In this document: piece after piece, positions 10,187-19,704 of the stretch
How positions within the stretch are numbered: position 1 is the stretch's first letter
How the letters are laid out: every line of letters starts with the position of its first letter
From: Acrasis kona
Lineage: Eukaryota > Heterolobosea > Eutetramitea > Acrasida > Acrasidae
DNA: 64,000 nucleotides
Reading direction: 5' to 3'
Assembly (NCBI GenBank): GCA_026419775.2
Contig: JAOPGA020001266.1
Span: 1-64,000 of the forward strand
Position numbers and translations under genes: made by a program
The notes under the pieces: generated by a model
What the model saw: the letters and a program-made list of their open reading frames with translations, nothing else
Database searches by the model: none
Told to the model about the DNA's origin: nothing

Positions 10187-10918
10187 ATGTGGGATGTTCC
10201 TAAGGAATATAATTGGATTTCCAGCGATCGTTACTCACTAGAAGAATACAAGAGAAAAACGCAGGGTCGTTGCACGCTGGAAGAACCGCAGAAAAGCCGT
10301 GAACCTGGTCATGACCAGGTTAATCGAGAGCATCTGGCCAACGACCATATATACGACAAGGTATACTTCAAGAAGAGGGCTGTATTCGACGCCATCACCA
10401 ATATTACGCAGATAAGCATCCTGACGCTGGTGATACTGTGTTGCACCGCCGTTACATCTTGCGGGGCTGCATTTCATGCACTTAACAACTATGGCATCGT
10501 GGACCACAAGGCGATGGCTTCTTTTCAACGCGTTCGTTTTGCAAATATCACCTCATCTTCGAGTTTGATAGAAAAAATCGATAGAGACAAATGGATGTTG
10601 ATCAACTCATGGTGGCTGTGCGTGTCCGACTCACTATTCTTATTAGAAAGACGCGGGATTAAGTATATAGACGATAATGCACGTCACATTCATGACATGA
10701 TGGAGTATGCACGCGTCTTGACTATCGATTATTATACGACCAGGAGACATTATGGGCGTAAAATTTTCGAGTGCTTCTCGTGGATGTTGCTTGGGTTGTT
10801 ATTGATATGGACTGTAGGACTGGATTTTCATTACAGATATAGAATATGGTGCGCTGCAAACAAAATTAAAGGCTTTTTTGACATTTTAATGTTTTGTTCT
10901 GGAATAGGAGGACTTTAA
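10187..10918 (+). CDS. Unrecognised membrane protein, 243 aa
   Basis: The frame starts at ATG 10187; an in-frame stop at 10136-10138 limits it upstream. A charged N-terminal region of about 70 residues precedes a hydrophobic helix (about residues 76-98, ISILTLVILCCTAV core). A region of about 90 residues rich in charged and aromatic residues follows. A second hydrophobic helix (about 200-218, MLLGLLLIWTVGL core) ends in a short basic tail. Two membrane spans with a soluble loop between is the simplest topology. A short 60-codon ORF at 10059-10241 overlaps its start in another frame and may be a leader or chance. No family is recognised. Confidence 0.5.
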   Translation: MWDVPKEYNWISSDRYSLEEYKRKTQGRCTLEEPQKSREPGHDQVNREHLANDHIYDKVYFKKRAVFDAITNITQISILTLVILCCTAVTSCGAAFHALNNYGIVDHKAMASFQRVRFANITSSSSLIEKIDRDKWMLINSWWLCVSDSLFLLERRGIKYIDDNARHIHDMMEYARVLTIDYYTTRRHYGRKIFECFSWMLLGLLLIWTVGLDFHYRYRIWCAANKIKGFFDILMFCSGIGGL

Positions 10919-10992
10919 TATTCTATTTTTTTGGTGGTAGATTACCTTGACAGGTAATACCATACCAACACCAAATTTAGTGAAAGCAAGAT

Positions 10993-13696
10993 TTATTTTT
11001 TTTTGCTAAAATCCAACCTGTAGAATGGTCGTATATTCGGACGGTTCTCTGCCAAGTGTTTTGCAGCCACAATCATCAAATTATTACGAGGTGGTTCGGT
11101 GAAAAGTACATCCGTGATTTGTCTGTGTGTCAGATCCGCCATAGTGACATACACAAAATAGCAATCGTTATCCTTGTATTTTTCCACTAAAGCGCCGTGC
11201 ACTCGATCATACCAAGGTGCAGGCATCTCACTTGTTTGCTGAGTAGATTTTGCGGTGATCTGCTTGCTTTTATATTGAACAAAAACACTAATAGGCTTTT
11301 TAGAATCATCAGAGGGATCAAACTCCATATAGGCATCAAGACCAATCTCACTACGTTTGAAAAAAAGTACATGATTCTTTCGATCTGCGACGGGTTTGTC
11401 GTCCACAGTTATAGCATCTTTCGGACCCACATTAACCTGCTCAATTTCAATCTTTCTCTTTGCATCCTTCGAACCTGACTCCTTCTTTTTAATAAAAAAT
11501 TCTTTTGAACGACCCACAGTAACTTTTCTAAGCGATATCATCGTTTTGGCACGTCCTTCGTCGTATACTGGAGAGTTGAACAAATCTTCTAGATTATACT
11601 CCGTGATACTATTTTTTACCAACGTGTTGATCTTGATGGCTAGTAGATTTGCCTCCAAATCCTCAAATCCCTCCCATTCCACATCTGAATTCATCAATGG
11701 AATCAGGCGTTTAAAGTAGGACACATGTGTATTGATGAGTTCCATGAAAATTGTGTGTGGAATCAAGACTTTCGCAGATTCTATTCCGGACAACATTCCA
11801 GAGCGCACCAAGTTCGTGACCCATTCCTGGTCGGGCAGCTGCAATCCGCTCAATGCGTACTCAATTAACTGTTTGTCGTGCTCTCCGCTGTCACTATATG
11901 TTTGTTTTGCTTTGAACATTCCCTTTATAGCTTCGTCTGTTTTCGAAATAACTTCCGACGCAAATTCGTCCTGTCTGTAGGATTGATTGTCGTACTCTGT
12001 GGCCATATCCTTGTATTTCGTATCCAGTAAACCTTTCGATTCATCAAAAAAAATCCTGAGATTTCTCGGTACGAGCCCCATTAACGTAGAATAGCGAACC
12101 AGCCATCTGTGATTTAATATGACGCTACCCGCTCCCTCTAAAACGAGTATACGGCGTGCTGATTCGAACGAAAGCGGTGGTAGTGGCATACATTCGGAGC
12201 TATAATCAGTAGCTGCAAACTTCACATCGGAGAGCATCACCGTACCAGAATACACCACGGTTATGAATACATTGTCTCGGATAAGGTTTGGATTGCGATG
12301 TGTATTATTGCATGAATACTGCAACAAGGCATGTTTAACTTGTCGAAACACATCCGATCCTCCTTCTTCCAGCACTTTTTGTATTTCGTCCAACACAATC
12401 ACAACAGAAACAGTATCTTGTTTTTTTAAACCAAGCTTCTCTCGATAAAAGTTGGCGATGAGAGGCATGACATTTCCCACACGAAGCGAACTTCTTAATC
12501 TTATAAAATTGTTTCCCAATCCAGTTTGAAAATTCAAAATCGGCTCATTTCGTAGTACTAGTGCGAACAATCTTGCTCCGATAATCTCATCGCCGTCTCC
12601 ATCAAACGTGTTGATTTTGCTTCCGTTCGAAAAGTCCATGAATATCTCTTGCGTTTGACTGTAAACTCCGCCCATACCTCTCATCACTCTGGTCACCTCT
12701 GCACATGCTCTTGTCTTAAAAGTTATTCTCAAGTAGTTGCATATTACATACCTTTCCGGAGCCACTTGAGCCAACCGCAAGCACAACTTTTGTCTTTTGT
12801 TTCTCGGTACCTCCTTCCTTATTTGATTCAAATTGTTGATAATTCATCAAGGCAGCACCTTGAATGACTTGTACCGCATCATCCCTGTCGCATAATTCCC
12901 CCTTAAAATCCATACTGCTCACCTTAGTAGTCAGATGTTTGTTTAGTAACTTCTTACTCGCGTTGGTTGTAAAGTGGTGGCCGTGATGTAATCTGAAGTG
13001 TTGACCGTGATGTAATTTGAAGTGTCGACAAGACCTTGTATACCTACTGTTTCATGTGTTTTTGATTGTGCTGCTTACCTGCTGCTTTGTCGAGGACCTC
13101 TACTAACACGTCGGGGTACTTGGTCTTCTTGTCAGCGCTGAGAAGTCTCCATTGCTTAAGGGTGCGGATTCCATTCGTTGTGAGCAATCGCATATATGGT
13201 TGTTTATCCTCATCTTCTATGTTATCAGACTCAGAGATGATTGTTTCCGTGTATCGCTTGGTTTCAGCATCTGAAAATGTTAATTAGACGAGAACACAAG
13301 TGCACTACCCTTTGCTGCTGCCTCACCACCACCACTGGTTGAAGCACTGCCCACTTGAGCCTGTGAATTGTTACCTCCCATCTCATCTTTGACACTTTTG
13401 CTACTACCACCTTGAATGTTTACACTCGAGCAAAAATTGTGTATATTACCTCGATGTAAAGGAATAGCATCTCCTTGATTGTTTTTGGTCTTCTTTTGTG
13501 GCTGTATTGTGCCAGCACTGCTGCCCTCATCACTTGATTGACCTCCTCTTTGTGTTTCCGCACTTTGACCATGACTACCACCATTTGATTGCTCTTTTGA
13601 ACTTTCGGGCGAGATATTCTTTCTTATTGGTTGTTCTCTTCCTGTGAGTGCGCTGCCACCCTCATCTGTGGGTGAAATCTGTTTTCTCTTTGGCAT
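10993..13696 (-). CDS. Crinkler-RHS-type effector-like P-loop NTPase with nuclease-like C-terminus
   Basis: Exons are 13696-13309 (NLS-like PKRKQ start, then Ser/Gly/Gln-rich linker), 13270-13079 (ending KYPDVLVEVLDKAAG), then from about 12913 to 12752 and 12714-10993. The last intron (37 nt) splits the Walker A motif GSSGSGKT exactly at the invariant lysine. Downstream come VSVVIVLDEIQ as Walker B-like segment and, near the C-terminus, GLDAYMEF followed by VFVQYKSKQ, a D-(x)n-QxK arrangement as in restriction-endonuclease-fold domains. NTPase plus REase-like nuclease is the classic Crinkler/RHS architecture, usually nuclear. The junction between 13079 and 12913 does not close in frame with the strong GTAAGC donor, so a frameshift, another donor, or two genes remain possible. 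Confidence 0.65.
12977..13024 (-). repeat. Two tandem 24-bp units inside the effector gene
   Basis: On the minus strand CACTTCAAATTACATCACGG.. is followed directly by CACTTCAGATTACATCACGG.., two 24-base units differing at three or four positions. The unit length is a multiple of three and the stretch is open in the frame of the next exon, encoding repeats of HFxLHHG. It lies in the unresolved intron/exon zone of the NTPase effector gene and may reflect a recent duplication that disturbed splicing. Confidence 0.7.
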
Positions 13697-13825
13697 TGTT
13701 CAAATTTGTTGATTGTAATATTCCATGAAAGGATGAGAACTTTGGAAGTGGAAATTCCGTGGTTGACAAGAAACTTCTCAGAAGTAATTACAACAGATCA
13801 GAAAGTTGCAAACAATCCGGAGTAG

Positions 13826-14146
13826 ATGAGCGACAATTCAAACACTCGCAATGCGAGAGGAACAGTTCCACCACAGTCATTTATGAGGTTGATAGCTGGA
13901 AACATACAGCAAATTCCACCACATGAATTTAGTCCACCACCGTTTGTGCATTCAAGGCAGAACAAATCTCTGGGGATCTGTTTCAAGAAAATAAGAGCCC
14001 TCACATAGAAGAATTTACACCAAAACAAGCGGTGAATGCGCCCTCGCCAGCTTCAATTAAAAAAAGATCTTATTCAACAGCAAATCCGCTGTCAATAACA
14101 CCAGTCAAAAGAGCGTCCATATCTGTCACTTCCATACAATTAACCG
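13826..14146 (+). pseudogene. Short Ser/Pro-rich reading frame, frameshifted, ending in a transposon end
   Basis: ATG 13826 opens a frame with SDNSNTRNARG and a PPHEFSPPPF segment. After about residue 45 sense character continues in another frame (AEQISGDLFQENKSPHIEEF, then APSPASIKKRSYST and TPVKRAS) up to TGA at about 14149, inside the left inverted repeat of the element at 14118-14781. It looks like the 5' part of a gene cut by that insertion and carrying one frameshift or a very short intron. Composition suggests a disordered protein with basic SIKKR and TPVKR patches. Family unknown. Confidence 0.35.
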
Positions 14147-14781
14147 GTTGACTTCCATAGTATTTTTTTCTTGGTGACCAATCGACAGCTGAACATGAAA
14201 CTTACGGTGTGTGTTCACATCGTATAGTACTTTACGCTCCTTTTTTTCCAGGGACGCTTCTTTTAAATGTATCAAGATAATTGAATAAATATAGATAAAT
14301 AAGATTAAAATAAATACTGAGACAACTCAGTCCCTTTAGCAGCATTTGCATTAGTTTAAAGTGCATCTTGTATGTTAATCAAGTCTTTAATTTTGTACGA
14401 TTATAGTTCCACTTTCATAGTGTACTTTTTTTGACATATGGCTGTTTGAAAGATAACTGTGACTTCCATAAAAATAGACAAAATGTAGTAACTGTAAGTA
14501 GAATTCTTTATTAATAGAATCGATACATTATATGAGCAAAAATAAAATCAACCTCAATTTAATGCGAGTTGAATGTTAACTGCTTGTTACAAGGGAGATG
14601 TGCTGCCATAACACAACATTACACTTCGCTTCAAAAGTTTTCGAAATCTACGAATTTTTTGCTCTTAGACGCACTGCTGCACTTCGCCAGCTTGCATCTG
14701 GTTCTGTATTAATTAATTGTATGGAAGTATGATTTATTGTATGGAAGTTGACCTGGAAATTGTATGGAAGTCACAGATATG
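14118..14781. mobile_element. Non-autonomous element with terminal inverted repeats (MITE-like), about 664 bp
   Basis: The left end CATATCTGTCACTTCCATAC.. (14118-14142) and the reverse complement of 14757-14781 agree at 23 of 25 positions. Inside both ends the word ACTTCCATACAATT recurs: the 16-mer at 14128-14143 is matched perfectly in inverse by 14713-14728, and further ACTTCCATA copies occur at 14151 and inversely at 14741. Such subterminal repeats are typical transposase-binding sites. The interior holds no convincing ORF. No clear target-site duplication was seen. Confidence 0.65.
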
Positions 14782-16280
14782 TCGTGATAGAAACTGTGGC
14801 CATATTGAAGCAAATAGAAGTACAATAAATAGACATATGCAGATTCATCATCCTACTCTCACTCCATACCCACGGTCAGTACCAAAGAAAGAACAAAAGA
14901 AACGTGAAAAGGAGAAACAAAGAGAGATTGCAAAAGCAAGTGAATCAAATAAAGAGAATATACAAGTGTTTTCGTACAAACCAAGGACACAAAAACGGGA
15001 TCGACCTTTAGGTACACAAACAGGTGATACTCCGTCACCAAAGAAGAGACTCTCTTTGAAAAATATGTATTCTCCTGTTAAATTAAGAACTTCACCTCTT
15101 CTTAAACCTGATCCTTCAAAATTACCAAAAGTTGAATGGACTAATTACAGCTGCGAACAAGGTGTAAAGTACAGGCCTATGTTCAATAATACAATACCTA
15201 TAGATGAAAAGATAGTGCTTGACTTATGTATTGAACTGGTTACTAGAGTGATTAATGAGTTTGATCCAGGAGATGATTTTAATTACATGGATATGACAGC
15301 AGAGAAAGTCGAAAAAAATATCCCACTCCACCTAGGTTATCTACTCAAAGGCATTTGTAAAAACAAATACTACCATGATAAAATGACGTCTAAAAATGAA
15401 TCTGGATTGTCAAAGACTGAAGCTAGTGCAGTTTCTTACTATTTAAAAAAAAGGATTCAGGAGTGTTATGTCTTTGTAGTCAGATTCTGAATATACGAGA
15501 CCAACATTCATATATGAAGGAGTGGGCTCTATCTAACACTGTTGTTTTTAATGTCCATTTATTGCATGATGAAGTGTGTGATAGATTAGAAACTATTGGA
15601 TTGACAGTGAATAGTACAACTAGAAAAAACCGTCTTGATTATGACAGTATAGCAAACGAGACTGGTTTGCTCAAGAGTATAAACAAGCCAACCCCAACTC
15701 TAACTCCACTTGAAAATGATGACAGTAGTGATGATGAACCTCCACCTGAATCATTAATAATACATACACCACGTGTTTGTCGTGGTCGTATTAACAGAAT
15801 AGAACCTCGTGTTATTCCAGAACAAGAAGCAACTCAACCTGTAGTTCAACTTGTAAATGAATCACTACAACCTAGAGCACTGGATTTTAGTTTGGAAGTT
15901 GATAAAGCACAAGAGCAGGAAAATGAACAAGAGCAAGGAGGCGGAATGAATTGGATGGATCAAAATCCAGTTGACCAAAATGCAAATAATCAAGATCAGG
16001 TGATTGATCTAATTCATCCAGTAGACAAAGAAGATATTCAAGTTATCAAGCGCGTTAATGATTAGTAGATATAAGAGCTGGTAATCCCAACATTACAGAG
16101 GAAGAGAACATAGAACTTGTGGAAAAGGTTACTGGTCTTTTGGATGTTTTGTCAAAAGAAATTGACCCTGAAAGAGTACAAAAAATGATCAAAAAAGCAC
16201 AAAGTATTTACTTACCAGGTTACCGACCTCCAGTTACCGATGACGACGTCGACAACGAGGAGGATGTGCACGAAGAATGA
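14717..16280 (+). CDS. Unrecognised zinc-finger-like, Lys/Glu-rich protein, probably transposon-derived, with frameshifts
   Basis: The frame enters from inside the right inverted repeat and becomes convincing at about 14775 with CRDRNCGHIEANRSTINRHM, a C/C/H/H-type finger layout. A basic region (KKEQKKREKEKQ) and PSPKKRLSL follow. A helical core (EKIVLDLCIELVTRVINEF) leads to a one-base shift near 15465 into a second frame (WALSNTVVFNVHLLHDEVCD), then acidic and Gln/Glu-rich sequence. Near 16064 another shift leads into NITEEENIELVEKV and an acidic C-terminus ending TGA 16278-16280. The central HDEVCDRLETIGL pattern recalls poorly characterised mobile-element proteins, but I cannot name a family. 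Two shifts suggest decay or unplaced small introns. Confidence 0.45.
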
Positions 16281-16283
16281 AGA

Positions 16284-16531
16284 CCGATATGGAAGTTACC
16301 CCGGGACATACTATGATTTTTCGGAGTGGGTTGACAACACTTTCTAGCGGGAGTTGAAAAAGGTCCGATGCTGACTCCTTAACACAATTTGTTAGGGATA
16401 TACTACTGTATTTTGTGCTCTTTGATACAGTATTTGTTGGCCAGCAATATCTTGTCTTTTGCAAAAATAGATCGGTCAGTTGATAAATGCCGATCAAAAA
16501 CACTTTCTAAAGTATTAAGTTTGTTTAAAAG
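16284..16531. other. Spacer upstream of the effector kinase gene
   Basis: No gene seen. It contains another TATGGAAGTTA word like those in the nearby inverted-repeat element, and presumably the promoter of the gene at 16532. Confidence 0.35.
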
Positions 16532-17736
16532 ATGCACTATCAAGCAACAGTCGTTTTTAAGCAAACAGAGAGGAAAATCTGTTTCAATGATGAAGACTCT
16601 ATGGAGCAATTATATGATTGCGTGAATGCTGCTTTTGGAGTACCGGATGGCTTCTTTATATCTATGAATGGGAGAAAATATACCCTTGATGTAAGTTTCC
16701 TCAAACTTGCTATACAAACTTCAAATGTTGTTAAACTCACATCTTATGTAAGTTAAAAATCAGTAACTATACTTAAAAACAGGGACAAAAAGCTCGGCTC
16801 ACCGGGGTATCTAATGATCAGGTGAAACGATTAAGGTCCCTCGTACAAGGATATCAAATAAATGAAAAAACCTGGAGCAAAATGGTTAACACCTTCCCAA
16901 TCAGACTATGCTTCGCCAGTAACGCTGAACAAGTATTGAAGATATATCAAGACGCTGAGCACATATTGTCAACTGCTACACGAGCAGAGCTATCCTCTAA
17001 CTTGGGTGTAAACATCTCTGGAGTACTTCCAGGGGCAATTTTAAAGTATGAAGTGTATCAGGGAACAAGAAACAATGGAGAACCCGTTGTGTTAAAAATT
17101 ATTGGAAGTGATGGAGGAGAGATTGAGGAGGAAGCAATTCGTGCGCTTGAGCTCAATAACCTTCCAAGTGGTCTTCCAATAGTGAGATCGGCAATAGAGT
17201 ATGCCACAGTAAATGGGAAAAAGTTCAAATGCTTGTTGTCAAACAAGTTCCCAACATCTGTTGCAGATCTACCACGTGGACTACCGGAGCATGTTATTCT
17301 CGAAGGAGGAAAGAGAATTTTACAAGGACTACAGTATGTTCATAATCGCGGTTATGTCCACATGGATTTAAATCCGGGTAACATCCTTGTAGACATGGAT
17401 GGTAGATGGTATCTGACAGATTTTGGGTCTTGTATAAAGGCTGGAGAGAAGGCAGTATCTTACACAAGATTTTTTTTGTTAGAAGATTTAGAATGCCTTG
17501 AAGCTCATTCTTCATATGATATGTACTCATTAGCTGTGAATCTTTTGATTCTTTTATTTGATGTTCCGGCGATCAAGAATGAGAGCAAAGGTAAAATTTC
17601 GATGGAAAAGATCAAACAAATGTGCGAGAAGGTAGAATTATTGGAGCTAAGGGTATTGATTTCAAATAACTTGGTCAAATACCCCTATACTTATAATGAA
17701 CGAAATAGTTTTATAGCAATAAAAGAATCTTACTAG
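16532..17736 (+). CDS. Crinkler-type effector-like protein kinase, 389 aa
   Basis: Exons 16532-16747 and 16783-17736 are joined over a 35-nt intron (GTAAGT...AACAG) in phase 0. Exon 1 encodes a 72-residue header with the size and beta-rich pattern of a ubiquitin-like domain. The second exon has a short linker and a kinase-like domain: VVLKI as candidate ATP-binding lysine, EEEAIRALE for the C-helix glutamate, HMDLNPGNILVD as catalytic loop with Asp and Asn, and TDFGSCIK as intact DFG. It is therefore likely active, unlike its paralogue at 7339-8481, with which it shares exon layout. Header plus kinase is a known Crinkler-RHS-type architecture; the ubiquitin-like reading of the header is by pattern only. 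Substrate unknown. Confidence 0.7.
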
Positions 17737-17963
17737 TAATGTCCTGTAACCCTTGAGTTCTGTTCTATTTTAAAAAGGTTAGGGGAACCTTAATTGCTAC
17801 CAAATGCGTTAGGGTTTAGGGTTTAGGGTAGGGTAGATCCAACTGGACCCCTCGTCCAAACATGAGTAGATACAGTATAGATACCATATACATATACAGT
17901 ATACATACCGCTCGACCTTCGTACGTAGCAAGAATCATTGGAAATTGAACAAGAAATTGAAGA
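17737..17963. other. Spacer with telomere-like tract
   Basis: No gene. It holds the TTTAGGG-type tract described separately and a TATACAGTATA-rich simple stretch (about 17870-17910). Confidence 0.5.
17809..17836 (+). repeat. Short telomere-like tract (TTAGGG/TTTAGGG)
   Basis: TTAGGG, two TTTAGGG units and two TAGGG units run without break. This resembles eukaryotic telomere repeats but is only 28 bases and lies far from any chromosome end in this window. It directly precedes a LINE endonuclease fragment, which suggests an interstitial telomeric site or element-associated repeat. Confidence 0.55.
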
Positions 17964-18380
17964 ATGGGTTACAGGAGCACGTTTGAAAGACACGACATTA
18001 TTATCGCCGGTGATTTCAGTGTCGAAATTGATGATTCTTCACAACGTGGTCGCCGCCTTACCAATCTGATGGACAAATTCCACCACTCTTCGGCAACAAC
18101 CTCGCTCACATTCTCGGAAAACTGCATTGATAACATTTTATACGGCATATCGAACGTAATAGCAGTCACTTCTAGAGTATTAAATTCGTACGAGGTTATT
18201 ACATTTCATGACTCTGACCACCAACCGATACTTCTCACATACACGGTCTTACATGAATGCATTGGTGATAAACTCATACGGTTTCCCTTTACCGAAAGGA
18301 TTGGGGTCAGTCCAAAAAAGTTTTACAAAAAAAGTGGCCACAGGACGACAGAGCACATTCATAATACCCACCCGGATTGA
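17964..18380 (+). pseudogene. APE-type endonuclease fragment of a non-LTR (LINE) retrotransposon
   Basis: A 138-codon open stretch contains IIIAGDFSVEIDD, matching the GDFN box of endonuclease/exonuclease/phosphatase domains, FSENCIDNILYG for the box near the active site, and DSDHQPILL for the C-terminal SDH box with catalytic Asp-His. The N-terminal half of the domain is missing and the frame becomes senseless after about residue 95; no RT follows. It is a 5'-truncated piece, probably from internal recombination because LINE copies are normally truncated on the other side. Confidence 0.65.
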
Positions 18381-18824
18381 GTATGGACAAACGATGTTGA
18401 GCCTACAGTCGTAAAATTGATTTGAAGATAATTAATTTATTTATGAACATCAGACTTTTGCGAATCTCCATCTCCCTACAATGAGTGTTTTCGTCTTCGG
18501 AGATTACTTTTATTACAATTTTGGTGCATGTATGTGGTACCATTGAAGAAAAAAGTGCATCTCAATTTTACGGAAGAGCATGTCATTAAATTCGGGTGAC
18601 ACTGAATTTAGTGTTTGATTGTGAAGTGTACTTTCTCGTAACAGTTTACCACCACTTTTTCCGCCGATAAGAATATTCTAATCCAATATTAATACCAATA
18701 GTCACCTAGCAAAAAGTTGGCCCGACGAATTATTCACAATTTAGATCACTTTGCCTACTACTGGATTGGTGCAAATAAACAAAAAAGTGTTTTATATCAA
18801 ACAAAGTTGTATTTAACATCAAGT
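18381..18824. other. Spacer with no recognisable content
   Basis: AT-rich sequence without convincing reading frames on either strand. Confidence 0.5.
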
Positions 18825-19148
18825 TTAGTTCAAAAGGATTCCTTTCATTTCATCTTGGAACCACCTCTTTGCCTCCTCTTTGGTTACTTTGTGTTGGACA
18901 CCAACTCTACTTCTGCATCTCTTTCTTTGGGATACACGGCGACCTGCTCTGCCAAGAACGACGTAGAAATCCATTCCGAAGATACCCTTCACAATCAACG
19001 ATGGATCGTACTTCATACCCAAATCAATGTGTTCTTGGATACCGAATCCGAAGTTTCCTGAGTCTGAGAAGCTCTTTTCGCGCAACTCGAAATCCTTGAC
19101 ACGGAGACCACGTGATAATAGTTCCTTAGCCTTATCACCACGAACGGA
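18825..19148 (-). pseudogene. RPL11: Truncated ribosomal protein L11 (uL5) copy, C-terminal part only
   Basis: Reading the minus strand from 19148, the sequence [20 protein letters not shown] runs into [38 protein letters not shown] and a tail ending at 18825. This is the C-terminal 60 percent of eukaryotic RPL11/uL5, whose full length is about 170-180 residues. An in-frame TAA immediately precedes SVRG and the first 70-85 residues are absent. The remaining frame is undamaged, so truncation is recent. The real gene must be elsewhere. Its position beside Tnp2-like sequence suggests duplication or capture by a transposon. Confidence 0.85.
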
Positions 19149-19159
19149 TTACTTGTGCT

Positions 19160-19704
19160 AGATCGCTTTATTGATTTCTTGCACTTTGTACACATGTAAT
19201 ATCTATCCATATCACAAAGAGTGTTCTTAAAATACTTTGTGAACATGTACTTGGTTTAACCTTCCCGGAATACTTCAAGAACAGCAAGAAGAAGATTAAT
19301 GTTGTTAAAAGGAAGTGACAATCATCATCAAAGTGTTTTTCGTGGAAATTCTCATCTTCATGTTTGATGCTTTCCTTCATAGTTGTCACACTTAATCCTC
19401 CGATCTCAGTATTCACTGTAGATTGTTCACCTACATCCATTACATCACAAAATGTTATTGTTACTGTCAAATACATAATTTCTTACCATTGATTGTTTCC
19501 ACAAAGATCCGAACGTGGCGGAGGTACATTGTCATCACATTGTTTCACGGCATCCTCTTTCCTAAATTCGTTCACCTCAACGTCTCTAACATAGGGTATA
19601 TTGCCAGACATGATGACTTTGAATAGGTTATTGATATTCTTCACCTTCCTCTCGGTTGTCAGTCCACCATTCTTCTTCATTTTCTTGAAATTTGTGGAAG
19701 TCAA
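19160..19704 (-). pseudogene. Possible N-terminal piece of a Tnp2-type transposase gene
   Basis: Minus-strand frames here include an acidic segment (MKESIKHEDENFHEKHFDDD) and, about 19255-19165, FKNTLCDMDRYYMCTKCKKS with a CxxC pair, like the zinc-binding N-terminus found before the catalytic part of CACTA/Tnp2 transposases. Frames break at about 19480 and run into the RPL11 fragment at 19148. The assignment is tentative and rests on position near the Tnp2 remnant at 21376-23345 and on the CxxC pattern. Confidence 0.25.

Noticed and set aside
16063-16068. Readthrough of a stop codon in the zinc-finger-like gene
   Set aside because: On recounting, the downstream sense stretch is in a different frame, and two TAG codons lie in a row; it is a frameshift or unplaced intron, not a suppressed stop.
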